From the NCBI GenBank assembly GCA_025267735.1, contig CM046294.1, positions 35,557,222-35,621,221 of the forward strand: 64,000 nt of DNA, read 5' to 3'. How positions within the stretch are numbered: position 1 is the first letter of the stretch; every line of letters starts with the position of its first letter. Positions 19,822-30,535 of the stretch are shown here, one piece after another. The notes below the pieces were generated by a model that was not told the origin of the DNA, made no database searches, and saw only the letters and a list, made by a program, of their open reading frames with translations. Origin of the DNA: Mactra quadrangularis (lineage: Eukaryota; Mollusca; Bivalvia; Venerida; Mactridae). Position numbers and translations under genes: made by a program.

Positions 19822-22800
19822 ATGACGAAGACAGCAAGGAGTCCGCTTAAAAGCGATGTGGATGCGTGTTTATTGGAATGGAATTCAAGGGAAATGCAAC
19901 TTGTGCGTTTGCATGAGGAGATGTGAGTAGAGCACTTGTTTTATTTTTATGTAGATTCGTCCTCGGTCGTTTCGTAACCTGTCCTTTACCTGGTTATAAA
20001 TGTCAGGGTTTGGACTGAAAATTTTCCTCTGCATTTATATATTACATTGCTTATAATTTGTATTAATCAACTATTGATCTTTCGTCTTACCTCAAGCAAA
20101 CTTTAAGTTGTATCATCTTTAAATTGCAGTTGGTTAGAAAGTGCCAGTGGTAAGATTTGTCTTGAAAAATTGAAAGCATACAAGTTTTTTTTCAATATCA
20201 CAACAGAGATATAGATATGATATCTCTCTGATCACAATCATTTGAATCTCTAGCGTTTCTAAATTGTGACGTTTTAAAGACACAGATGGATGTACAAACA
20301 TGAAATAGTGTCAATGACAGAACACATACCATTGACTATGTGGCTATCTCAGTCTGTGGCATACACATATACTGATGGAGGGGTTGTAGGTTTGATTCCC
20401 AGACAGGGCATACTTTTGTGCAGCTTGGTCATAAAAAAAAATTATATGGCCACTGTCACATCTTTTACTGAGCTAAGTCATCTAGGTAAGTTGTCTGTCA
20501 CAGATAAAATTATGCACCTCATAATTGATTAACAGCCAGGCCTTTTTTTCCTTATATAACAGGGGCCGTTTACAGGCGCCTTCCCCTCTAGAAATTTCTT
20601 TAAAATCATGCAGTTTTCCCCAAAGTTGGAGTTTACCTTGGGTATTTTGTTCCCCTACCTATGAAATTGCGATAAAATTTCCCCAAATGCTCTATATAAA
20701 AAAAGGCCCAAGGCCCCTTCCCCAAACAATGAAAAAAAGCCCTGACAGCAACATCCAGAGATTTACTATCACTTAGCCTTTCCAGGAATGGTCAGTTGGT
20801 TGACTGACCTCCCTGATATAACCTTATACAATACGTTGCTACAGTATTTGACCCAACCAAAAATAGTCTGGATCATCATTGTAAACTGCCACTATATCCT
20901 TTTCAATGTGTTGCTATGGTGTTAAACACAACCCTTTAAAAAAACTTGACCTGCAAGCATCAGTTTGTGACTTTAATATCTGTATCCATTTTCTCAATAG
21001 TTTATTTATTGATAAATATTGTCTGTGATTTAACAGTATGTATACATATATCATTTCAGATTATCAAAGAGAGAGGCATTATTAAATTGTTCTCTGGCAT
21101 ACAGTCAAAGTCAATTCTCACAGACATTGAGTGAAGCCAACACGTTAGAACATGCTTTAGTTAGAAATCATAAACTTTTACAGGTAAGACCTGTTCTTAT
21201 ACTAACAAATATCTCTTAGTAAGACTTGAGGAATGTTTGACATTAATGGTCTTCCTATTGCCCCTGACATCCTTTATTTGAGTTCAGGAAACTTGTTTCT
21301 GCTAGTAAGTGCTAGTTTTGGCAAGTATGAAATATACAGCTGGCTGTCAAGCTTGCTCAACCTACTTTAAAAAAAAAATAATAAAAAATAATATTGAGCC
21401 CTGAAGTCAAGAAATTATGGATATCAAGCCCTTGTTAAAAAACATGGATGCTTTGAGGTCCTCATACTCATAGACCTGATTGGGGCATCAAGTTTCTGGA
21501 TATTCCCCTCAGGCTCAGTACTTACATACAGTTTACACATTGTTGAAAAGCATGCAACACTTTTTTAATCCTCTTGTTTTTTGCACTCATATTTTATTTA
21601 AGCAAGTTTGTTTATAAATTCTGCATGAAAACATAACAAGTAAAATTAATGTTATGATTATATATATTAATTATTCTCATAACAGTTGAATGAAAATATT
21701 GTACAATTCTCCAACATATTTATGAAACAAATTTATGAAATACAAATGTATGAATTTATAAAATGAAGATAGCCATCCAGCGTTAGCCTAATAGAATGGC
21801 AGGCTGTCAACCGATTCCTATATTCCTATATAACTCCTATATTTTGGGTTGGAATCCTATATTTTGAAAAACCTCCTATTTTTCCTATATTCTCCTATAT
21901 TTTAAAAAATATTCCTATATTATTTTTAAAAAAATTGTCGCCAAAAATGAAAAGAGTTACTATTGCTTTGATAGTTGCTCAAAGTTAATGGTTTCGTTCA
22001 TCTGTATCATGTATGGTAGACACTTTACGCTCAATGTCAATTGAATGGGCATTTAGGATTTGACAATTATTGATAAAAAATAACAGTAACAGTTTAACAT
22101 CTTTTATCATTATAATCTTTAACATTAACCTATTTGGAGTAGAAAATACGCATCGGAGATTTTATTAAGGACTGTGCTGAAAGTTGTCATTGCTTAACGA
22201 AAGATAGTATAAGTGTTAAGTATGAAACGTTAAATTTTTTAAAATAAAATTTCTAGAACAGATGGACAATAGCAAATCTAACAATAAACATGATAATTTT
22301 TTTTTTTATTTGAATGTGTTTCTAAATCAATTCGTTTTATTCAGGTAATACTCACGTTCATAAAACAATACAACCAGAGCACAAAAGTCAATGTAAGAAC
22401 ACATTAAAAACCCATTTCAAATGCCGCTAATATGTTTCTAGTGTAAGGTTTAATCACTTAATTTGTACAAGGTAAATAATAACGTATATTACTAAAAAAG
22501 TATTGACATATATTAAGGGTAAATGTAATCAAAAAAGCAAAACATATGCAAGCATTTGCTTACAAACACTTCAAAACGATAATTCAAAATTAAACTTAGT
22601 TTGTTTAGACAACAATCAAAGGTTCACATATGTAAACCTAAAAAGGTAACGTATCTTACTTTTTCAAATCACATAAGTTCCACTGCCTTTTATTTTAAAA
22701 GACATACTCGTTTAGGCACAATTTATGTTTCAAAGCAAAACAATGCTAGCTCTTTTGCTTCAAATATGTTTATTTATCTGAAAAAGACATATTTGTTTGA

Positions 22801-25658
22801 TTTTTTTGTAAACATTTATTTTGTATTGGTTAACGTATCTTACTCATTTATCAAAAGCTGTTCATGACTTATGAGTTCAAAATATCTGGTCCATTTTCAT
22901 ATAACTTTACATATTATCTAGTTCTGTAGAAGCTGCTGTCAGTTTTATTGCAACAAAATAGTCGATTTGTTTTTCAACAAGGTAGAGGCTCTACAATTTG
23001 TTTTAAAAGTCCCACTATCTAAATATTTTTTCTACTTGTCTTTCTTTCGGCTGGTGTACTGTTTTGGACCGTGGCGTTGCTGTTTGTAATTAAAATTTTT
23101 CGATTACATTATTTGCATAAACAAGTGTTTCTTGAGTTTCTCTGGTAATATCATATGTCAGGAACTATACCTGCATCATTAGCCTATGTGTTGTAACATA
23201 TGAAAAGTTGACATATCTTATTAAATCTTAAAGTAACACTTTAATTTTTAAAAAAATCATGGTTAATCTGTATTAGATCTTAGATGCCAAAAGCCTTTTT
23301 TATCACTTACATTAACCACTTGGGAGTTTATATTTGCATAAATCCGAGTGAAATTGCAAATATCTGGACTTAATGCATGTTGTCCATAACTGTTAACGTA
23401 TCTTACATCCAATTTGGGGACACAGGGAAATAATTTTTAATTTTCGCAAATTTTATTGTCTGATTTTGGAAGGTTATGTTTTCATCGCGAATGGCCACTA
23501 GTAAAGGTAACATTTGCAGCAAAAAAGTATACTATTTCAAAACTATATTGTAATTAAAACAAATACCCTATGCAGGGACAACGCAAATCAACAGTTTTTG
23601 TCCCTTTGGATTAAAGTTTTCACCAGAAAGTATGTTCAATGAGGGACAAAACTCTTGTTGGAGGTACATATAAGTTGGATACATCATCTAATGAGAAAAA
23701 ATCTCAGCTACCTTCTGTTTTAAAAAAATGTGGGCCAAAGGACAGTGAAAATTTGAAAATGCCCACTTAGCTGACATTGAGTGTTTAATCATTGACTATT
23801 GTAAAATACAGTAAGTGAAAGGAAGTTATTGTAATATTAATTATATGTATATATAGTAGCAGAAAATGATACTATTTTAAGTTGGAAACTCCTATATTTT
23901 GCCTCTAAAAATGTCCAAAACCTCCTATATTTCCTGCAAAAATGTTCCTATATTCCTCCTATATTTTGGAGATGACCTGGTTGACAGCCTGGAATGGTTA
24001 CATGACCTTGTTGCGATCTCTTTTTAATTGAAAAGTGTGTGTTGTATTTACAGGATATTAAATTAGCAAAGAATGAAGCAGAACTGTCCTTAAACATGTC
24101 ACCTACACCTAGATTTATGACATTACAGGTAATATATTATGATTTTTATATTCTTCTTGAAACCTGGGTCATTAGCACAGTTGGTACAGGTTTCGAATCC
24201 CATCCTGGGAGGTTATACCCATCCATGAATATTTGACAATGATGTCAATTTTCTTCTTTTATAAGGTATAACTTTAAGGAGAAGTTTCCAGCCTTGCGAA
24301 AGGGTAGGCAATTACTGGTTATAGACAAGGGTCCAGGAAAGCTAGGTTAGGTGCACTTGATGCCGTAAAATAACCAAAATGTGTTGACACAGCATAAAAC
24401 CTAGTGTAAAATTAAATAAACTTGAACTATCATCCCATTGAAGAAGTGGTAAGAAAAAATTATTGCAAACAGCAATGCAGTCACTGCCTTGACTAACTAG
24501 CCCATATTATGGGCCCACGGGCTAGTTGATACCTTCCCATTTCTGTAAAACATAATATATTTGGCTGAGGCTTGAAAAATTTTAGATGTAGCCTTCATGG
24601 GTTAATTACCTAGACCTGTTTTAAGTTGTTGTTTTTTCAACAACTGAAAGGGAGGGTTGACATATTCTGCTTCTTTCTCTATTCTGTCTTATAAATTTAA
24701 AACCACATACATTGTACTTGGTTATAATTAGAACATTAATTCTGGTTAAAGTAAATTTACTTAAGCTTGAGTTAAGTGGTGTTATAATTTTTTAGCCGGA
24801 TTTTTCAATATAAAAATTCGGCTAATAGTTTGGGCGAAACACGGGTGGGCGGATGGTCGGAAGGGCGTCAGGTTTCGTTAACAATTGTGTTTTCAATTTA
24901 GCATTTATCTCTGTCAGGTCTCTATGAAACTTCATACAATGATATAGTTCGTTTTTTCTCAACTGTCAAAACATGAATAATTTAACAGTGAATGTGTTTC
25001 TTAAAATTATTGTCAGAATACATCCATGAGTTTCCGAAAAAAGTGTATTATGATTAAGAAAAGCTGCTTATGCCGTATGATATGTTTTAGTCAAGATATC
25101 TTTAATAACAATTAGGCTGCCAGTACAAAAACAATGTATTCAGTCACCGTGAAATTATTTAAGCTTTGACAGTTGAGAAAAAATGGACAATATCATACCA
25201 TGTGATGAACAGAATTAGACAGTAACCACAACTCTACCTGGCTTTATTATGGATTATTTCCCTTTGTAATTTTTGTGTTAAAGTTTTTTTAATTGGGCTT
25301 TAATGTAGTTTCCACATTACATTTCTTGTCAAGTAAAATATCATCAGATTCTGCTTTATACATTTTTAATGTATCTCTTCCTTTGTAGAAAAACTATTGG
25401 TCAATGGTTAAAAGTCAGGTACCAATGTGGGAACAAGATCTTGGTATACGACCAGAAAGTACTGACAGATTTACTCCAAGAGATTCCACTGCTAGATCTA
25501 AGACCCCTAGGACTCCCAGAACCCCACAGACTCCTATAGACCCTAATATATCTGCACAGATTATTACCTCTAAGTCCCCAACTGGTGTTCAACCCAAGAA
25601 ATTACAAACTAAAAAACAACATGATGCCAGATTGAAAGCATCATTACATAAAAAATAA
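19822..25658 (+). CDS. CEP15: CEP15 (C3orf14) homologue, centrosomal coiled-coil protein, 4 exons, 189 aa
   Basis: Exons: 19822-19922, 21060-21183, 24054-24128 and 25389-25658; GT-AG introns, consistent phases, 570 nt with stop. The protein lines up with vertebrate CEP15/C3orf14: RLHEEILSKREALLN (human HEEIVSQRLMLLQ), then a helical, probably coiled-coil stretch with NHKLLQDIKLAKNEAELSL (human NLSLLKDIEAAEKSLQ), then the hallmark LQKNYWSMVKSQVPMWEQ at about 99-116 (human LETRYWASVEEYIPKWEQ). The family is reported at the centrosome; its biochemical role is poorly defined. The C-terminal 70 residues are rich in Thr, Pro, Ser and Lys (SKTPRTPRTPQTP) and look disordered; the human protein (about 128 aa) has a shorter, different tail. 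A 20-nt candidate exon at 20130 was rejected because it breaks the frame. The gene starts about 520 bp after the GH9 stop, on the same strand. The homology comparison is from memory. Confidence 0.85.
20338..20870 (+). mobile_element. SINE, type 2, split by a nested MITE, in CEP15 intron 1
   Basis: The head (GGCTATCTCAGTCTGTGG, B box GGTTTGATTCCC) and the 'tgcagcttggtcat' block are at 20338-20480. The body reaches 'gattaacag' at about 20535, then resumes at about 20745 with 'catccagagatttac', 'gcctttccaggaatgg' and a tail ending in ACCCAACCAAAAA. The interruption is the element listed at 20536-20744. Confidence 0.75.
20536..20744. mobile_element. Short inverted-repeat element nested in a SINE
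   Basis: The left end is CCAGGCCTTTTTTTCC and the right end is GAAAAAAAGCCCTG, complementary over most of their length. ACAG occurs just outside both ends and may be a target duplication. The surrounding SINE can be rejoined across it, which fixes the order of insertion. Confidence 0.6.
21230..21365 (+). repeat. Dispersed repeat, copy 1 (CEP15 intron 2)
   Basis: Resembles 26245-26380. Shared blocks are 'acattaatggtcttcctattgcc', 'cctttatttgagtt' and 'ggaaacttgttt', then a similar Cys-rich-looking 'ggctgtcaagcttgctcaac' region. The copies lie either side of the last CEP15 exons. Confidence 0.5.
21800..23991. mobile_element. 2.19-kb non-autonomous transposon-like element in CEP15 intron 2
   Basis: Perfect 13-bp terminal inverted repeats, CAGGCTGTCAACC at 21800-21812 and GGTTGACAGCCTG at 23979-23991, are flanked by a direct GAATGG on both sides (21794-21799 and 23992-23997), a probable 6-bp target duplication. 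Just inside each end is a cluster of CCTATATT words, six at the left (about 21816-21920) and four at the right (about 23890-23966), in the same orientation. The 13-mer TAACGTATCTTAC occurs three times inside. The longest open frame is 88 codons with no recognisable domain, so the element is presumably mobilised in trans. I do not recognise the superfamily. Confidence 0.75.
22480..23406 (+). repeat. Iterated 13-mer TAACGTATCTTAC inside the 2.19-kb element
   Basis: Exact copies lie at 22647-22659, 22831-22843 and 23394-23406. A one-mismatch copy, TAACGTATATTAC, is at 22480-22492, and a weaker relative is near 23210. The copies are not in tandem and have irregular spacing. Confidence 0.85.
24163..24420 (+). 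mobile_element. SINE, type 1, in CEP15 intron 3
   Basis: Head CCTGGGTCATTAGCACAGTT followed by B box GGTTTCGAATCCC, with the anticodon-arm region deleted. It has the type 1 body ('ggaggttatacccatccatg', 'tttgacaatgatgtcaa', 'ggtccaggaaagctaggtta') and a tail ending after 'gtgttgacacagcataaaac'. It starts about 35 bp after the exon 3 donor. Confidence 0.85.
24790..24938. repeat. Dispersed repeat fragment 'TTAGCCGGATTTT', of a type common in bivalves
   Basis: Begins 'tagccggatttttcaa' with a complementary 'aaaattcggcta' shortly after, then 'gggcgaaacacgggtgggcg'. I recall this pattern from bivalve intergenic DNA; there is no second copy here. Confidence 0.4.
24939..25196. mobile_element. MITE family 2, copy 1, in CEP15 intron 3
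   Basis: The left end ATGATATAGTTCGTTTTTTC continues into CTCAACTGTCAAAACATGAA. The right end is its complement with few changes, followed inward by TCACCGTGAAATTATTTAAG. A second copy is at 50642-50790. Confidence 0.8.
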
Positions 25659-26590
25659 TTTATGAACTTATAGAACCTTTACATTTTCAAACATAGTTAT
25701 ATTAGCAAAAAACCTGACGCGTTGTCCATACTTAATAAGTTAGCATAGTCTGATTCATATTTATTTTCATGGGATCGGTTTTTAGAGATTTTACTGTATG
25801 TGTATTCATCACTCTTGTGTTGAATGTGCTAGGTTTTGACACCTTGTAAAAACTTTTTTTCGCTAGATTTTTTTACCTAAAATTTAAAGTTTGGTATAGG
25901 AACTACTGCCATTGTATTCATGTGTATAAACATTGTATTTCTCTAAAGAGATATAGCTTTCCTGTATCTATGTCAATGGGTTGGTGCAAAACTAGCCTAC
26001 ATCTTTCTTTATTTACATGTTGTAAGACTAGTTTTGCATTGACCCTTTGATAAAATATTTTTACAATATGTTATGTATAGCAGAAATATTTAAGTCATTC
26101 AGCAACTGTGTTGTAATTGCACTTTGTATCACATTAGTTTAGTATAGTTCACTATGTAATGTTTTAACTTAAAACTTGGGTACTAAGTTTTGTTACTGGT
26201 CTTTTGAAACTCATTATGTCCTCATTTGAATTGTGTGATAGCAAGTAAAGGCTCAACATTGAAGGTTGTCCTATTGCCTGTAACAACCTTTATTTGAGTT
26301 TCGGCAACTTGTTCCTACTTATGAACATTTGATTTCGGCAAAAAATATAGCTTGTTGTCCAATCAGGGCAATCTTCTAAATGAAATTAATATCACGTCCT
26401 GCAAGTCTTGACTGAGAACCAGTCACCTATACCCATATTATAGTAATCTAATTTAGTCAAATTACTAAATGCTAAATGTATTATCACATATTTATTTATT
26501 ATTTAAGTCATAAAGTCATATATGCCTCAGGTTGTAGAACTCTATAATATTCCAACAGTATTATATATTTTTTCTTTATAAGATTTTGTT
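25659..26590. other. 3' UTR and downstream flank of CEP15
   Basis: Non-coding. I see no canonical AATAAA within this stretch, so the transcript end is undetermined. An inverted repeat with arms TGCAAAACTAG (from 25985) and CTAGTTTTGCA (ending near 26039) could form a stem-loop of about 55 nt in the transcript. A dispersed repeat copy lies at 26245-26380. Confidence 0.45.
26245..26380 (+). repeat. Dispersed repeat, copy 2
   Basis: Partner of 21230-21365, with 'gttgtcctattgcc', 'cctttatttgagttt' and 'ggcaacttgttcc' in the same order and orientation. Confidence 0.5.
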
Positions 26591-26829
26591 TATTTTGGTA
26601 AATTTCATTTAACTGTCAGTGGCGCATACTTTAACCCTGCTGACTTAAATACTGAATTATATATAGTGAGTATAGAAATATCGTAGTATATGGTAGTAGA
26701 GTAACTGATTTAAATACTTGCCACAGCACTCTTTTCTCTATATAACGGGTACAGAAATTCTGTTGTGAGTATTTAAATCAGTGGGATAAATGTATGAGCT
26801 ACTGGCAGTTGAAAAAAATTTAGCAATAC
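26591..26829. mobile_element. MITE family 1, copy C
   Basis: Left TTTTGGTAAATTTCATTTAA, then ACTGTCAGTGGCGCATAC; right GTGAGTATTTAAATCAG through to TTTAGCAATAC. This is the longest copy of the family here (about 240 bp) and may hold most of the ancestral middle. Confidence 0.75.
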
Positions 26830-27624
26830 CCTTCTGTTAGCATAGAATCTTTACTTCATACATGTTTAGCTAGCTATATTTAAATTTAAATTTTGGTGCG
26901 AAGGGTTTTTGTATATACAAAATTAGATCTAGTATAAAGACATAGGTTTACTAAGATGTAATTTAAATTAGATTTAGAAATGTTGTCCAATTATTAGAAT
27001 TAATTATGTATTGAGTATGCTTCCGCTAATTGCTTATTAAATTCATGAAGACATTTTTGATATATTCATAATGTGAAGTACATTTTTCCCAATAATCACT
27101 TCTGAATAGAATTCATGGGTAAAATCATTTTGCCAAAACAATTTTTACCACTAAATTACATACCTGACTATAGTTTTTTTGCAGTCATCGCTTTAATTTT
27201 CAAGCTCTAGCCTGATTTATTTTGTTATATATTTAAGAGTACTTTTACCAACTAGCCCTGTCATATGAAATAAGTAATTTTCACCAGCCTGAATAAGTTC
27301 TCTCTAGCCCGAATATTTTGCACTAGCCAGAATGATTTTTACTAGTTTCTGGCTAGTTGATGAAAGAGATGGCTGGTTTGTTTACATAAACATAAAGCTG
27401 GTACTTAATGTTTCATCTCACTTGAATTTTTTACATGAAACTCTGTGTCAAGCTGTCATTACAATATTTGAGATTATGAAAAACCCTGCCCACTTTATTC
27501 TGAGAACACCTTATGTTATTTTTGTTAAAATGTTTTTTTATTAATTTTTCTAATGAAGTTTCATTTCATGGAAATTATAGGCAGAATTTTATCTTGTACT
27601 TTCCTTGATTTTGGTTGTATTACT

Positions 27625-27768
27625 ACATGGGTGCAAGTTTTCAGGCATATGCCTGAAGTTCAGGTTTTTCACAACAAATTAGACAATGTTTTTCTATTAA
27701 ATTATGAAGAAAAATGGTTTCAAATTACAGTTTTCAGGTTTTTCAAAATTTTCATCTTGCACCCATGT
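27625..27768. mobile_element. 144-bp inverted-repeat element
   Basis: Perfect 13-bp ends ACATGGGTGCAAG (27625-27637) and CTTGCACCCATGT (27756-27768). Short complementary stretches recur inside, for example TCAGGTTTTTC. No second copy is in the window. Confidence 0.6.
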
Positions 27769-27800
27769 TACTATTGTTGCTATAGCAACAGAAACACCAA

Positions 27801-27998
27801 TATTGTTTAATTTTATTCAATTGTCTGTGGCATATACATTACCCTGCTGATTTAAATACTCACTACAGTACTTATGTACTTGTTCAATGTAAAAGATATT
27901 TGTATTTATGTACACGGGTAATCAAACAAAATGTTGAGTATTTAAATCTGCGGGGTTAATGTATGTGCCACTGACAGTTTAATAAAATGTAAGTCAAT
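27801..27998. mobile_element. MITE family 1, copy D
   Basis: Left TATTGTTTAATTTTATTCAA and a diverged GTGGCATATACATTACCC; right AAATCTGCGGGGTTAATG and CCACTGACAGTTTAATAAAA, then TCAATATT. Confidence 0.75.
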
Positions 27999-28044
27999 AT
28001 TTCAGTAGATTGTTACTCTACGAGTGTCCTAGAAAGTTAATTAG

Positions 28045-28421
28045 GTATGCTAGCAGAGCTCGAATTTAACAAAACAATGGACTTGTAAACGTTTGCGAGT
28101 AGATTTTATTTTAACTCGCTAAGCACCTTCAATTCATACTTTTTTACTTTGTCAGAATTTAGCTTGCGACCTCAGTGACACATTTACTTTCAGTGCTTAT
28201 TGTTACATGTAGCAATACAGGTAAGTAGAGCAAAAGAAAGTGCTATTGATTATTTGGCGATTCCAATGCTGATTTAGGCCTCATTAGTAAAGACAGTAAT
28301 GTTATTGCAGCGATTGCAACTTGCAAAAATGTGCGAGTTAAAATAAAAGTTACTCGCAATTTTCAAAACCCACTTGCATTTTGCGAGTGTGCGAGCTTAA
28401 ATTTGGGCCCTGTATGCTAGC
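28045..28421. mobile_element. Mutator-like MITE with 10-bp target duplication
   Basis: A direct repeat GTATGCTAGC at 28045-28054 and 28412-28421 bounds a 357-bp element. Inside are near-perfect inverted repeats of 25 bp, 28095-28119 and 28333-28357, beginning GCGAGTA and ending AACTCGC on the left arm, with two mismatches. The extreme ends (AGAGCTCGAATTTAA and the complement of GCTTAAATTTGGGCCCT) are also partly complementary. A 9-11 bp target duplication is characteristic of Mutator-like elements. Confidence 0.75.
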
Positions 28422-28850
28422 TGCTATTCAAAGTGGAATAAAGTGTGGTTAGTAAAATAGTGTAAAAAATGAATGTTTAGATAAACTGTATAAACTATGT
28501 TGTTGGTATATGGTTCTATGTTCCTATCATTTCTCTCAATTTTCTTGTGTTCTATTTTGTTATTTCTTTTTTCTTATTGTCTGTCAAGCTTGACCTGATA
28601 CGACTGACCATTATTACAATAATTACAGGCTAAAATATTGCCTACTTATCTACCCTTTCTAATGTATTGTGCACTGCATATTTATTTTTTCACAGAATTT
28701 TATGTGAAGCATATTTTGTAACAATGCCTAATCTTGTATCAATGATATGGCAATAGCTTTGATAACTGGTTACATTATAGACCAATTAGATCATGCCTGA
28801 TCAACACATCCAAATTTTTATTACAAAAAGCTCATGTACTCCATACATTT

Positions 28851-29100
28851 ACCATCAAAGAAGGATCAGTGGTCCAGTGGTAGGACATGTGCTTAGAGAT
28901 CGAGAGGTCCCTGGTTCGATCCCCACTAGTGGCACTGCTAATTTCCTTGAGCAAGAAATTAAACTACAATTGTTCCACTCCAACCAGGTGTAAATAGGTA
29001 ATCTATGAAGGATCTCCTGTCTGAGGGTGATTTCAGTGATCAGGAGTTATCATACTAGATTGTTAAGTTTGCTGAACATGCATATGGAAGCACTAAAACT
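28851..29100 (+). mobile_element. SINE, type 3
   Basis: The tRNA-like head has A box TGGTCCAGTGGTAGGAC and B box GGTTCGATCCC. It is followed by a body with 'tccttgagcaagaaatt', 'ttgttccactccaaccagg' and 'gtgatttcagtgatcagg'. Both body and head differ from types 1 and 2. Confidence 0.75.
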
Positions 29101-29213
29101 TCTTTTTTTTAACTCCGTAATCTGTAGCAATTTTCTATTGAGAAGAAGTTTTATTTAATGTCATAATTTATGTTATTACTCTCCAAGACAAAAATTCACA
29201 TTTCCTTTTGTCG

Positions 29214-29372
29214 AGGTCAATATCACCCCATTGATTTAAATACTCAATATTTGTTATCCCTGTATATAAATATGAATATATCTTTTATTATCAATTGTGA
29301 GTACTGTAGTGAGTATTTAAATCAGTGGGGTTAATGTATGTGCCACTGGAAGTTTAACAATATTTACCAATA
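29214..29372. mobile_element. MITE family 1, copy E
   Basis: The outer left arm is lost; the inner left arm CCCCATTGATTTAAATACTC remains. The right arm is intact: GAGTATTTAAATCAGTGGGG through CCACTGGAAGTTTAACAATA to TTTACCAATAT. Confidence 0.7.
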
Positions 29373-30535
29373 TCAGGTTAAATTTGACAGACTACACATG
29401 TATCTATCACTGGCACTAGAGTCCTCACATTCTTTAAAATGCACGCACATATAATATTTTGTCAACGCACACAATTAAAAATCGCTCCCGTATTCGTCAC
29501 CGTGTACGAGTTAGGACTAGATCTATACTATCATTATAATATTCACATGGTATTGAACCATTTTGACAGTAGGTACGGTCTGACAGATTTATTTTACCTT
29601 TACCAATATATTTGGATGCAAATATCGGTCTCGTTTTGTAGATTAAACCTTTCCTTACAAAACTGACTATTCAAAAACTTTATATCTTAAACGGTTATTA
29701 TGAAATTAATCGTAATTTCAATACTATCATTTTGCAGCGATTGAGAGTCACTGTTCTCTTCCGGTTTAATCATGACGCGTTTACCGGCGTAAACTGATTG
29801 GTTGATAAACTTCTCGAGACTCTTCCCGTACCTTGTCAATGAAGAGCGCCAAATTTAAACCCAATCGGAGCGCACTGCCTAGGTAAACATTTACGTGTCA
29901 CAAGTCCTATAAATAGAATATATACGTAATCAATGATATATCCTGCGTCTGTGTACGTAATCATTAATATCCAGGGAACCAGGTTAAGTTAAACCGGAAG
30001 TCAGTAGTGACGTTGAATCTCTGCAAACTAGTGATTCTGAAATTAATGAATTTCATGAAAACGGTCTTAGATAAAAACTTGTAACTTTGCATGATGTTAG
30101 AGTAAAGTTTAATCTTAAAATTGAAACCGACATTTTCTTTCAGATACCAGTCGAATTGAAGAAAAACGGTTTGGGCCGTATACACTGTAGAAAACGTTCA
30201 ATACCATGTTTATTATATATGTATGTACAGAGAACTATATACATGTATAGGGACGTACGCATTATAATCATAAGATATGGACTCTGGTGCCAGTGGTATC
30301 TATCTGTGATCTGTTCTGCTCTGTGCAATTGTTTCTGCAATACACTATTTATATATACATTGTCTATAATATCTCACTAGTTTATTGTCTTGTTATTTTT
30401 CTACACTTTTTATTTCAATCTTAATAAATATTCTTATTGTACTTTCATCTAGAGTTGTTGTTGATTTAATTGTCTATACCCCTGTTCTTAAATCTTAAGG
30501 TATTTGGTCACAACAGGGGATTTTAGTTAGATATC
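29373..30535. other. No gene identified; includes a promoter-like stretch
   Basis: No open frame here has a recognisable domain. The segment 29750-29935 is listed separately because it resembles a polymerase II core promoter. Confidence 0.35.
29785..29935 (+). promoter_or_regulatory. Possible promoter: CCAAT boxes and TATA box
   Basis: 'tgattggttg' (an inverted CCAAT) at about 29797, CCCAATCGGAGCGC at about 29859 and CTATAAATAGA at about 29906-29918 are spaced like a classic core promoter reading to the right. No downstream coding exon is recognisable, so this may be chance or belong to a non-coding transcript. Confidence 0.25.

Noticed and set aside
20130..20149. 20-nt microexon of CEP15 between exons 1 and 2
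   Set aside because: It has AG and GT borders, but including it puts exon 2 in a frame with an early stop. Skipping it gives the conserved HEEILSKREALL segment.
28851..28925. A further tRNA gene
   Set aside because: The A and B boxes are good, but the arms pair poorly and a SINE body follows. The same applies to 33603, 35398 and 59991.
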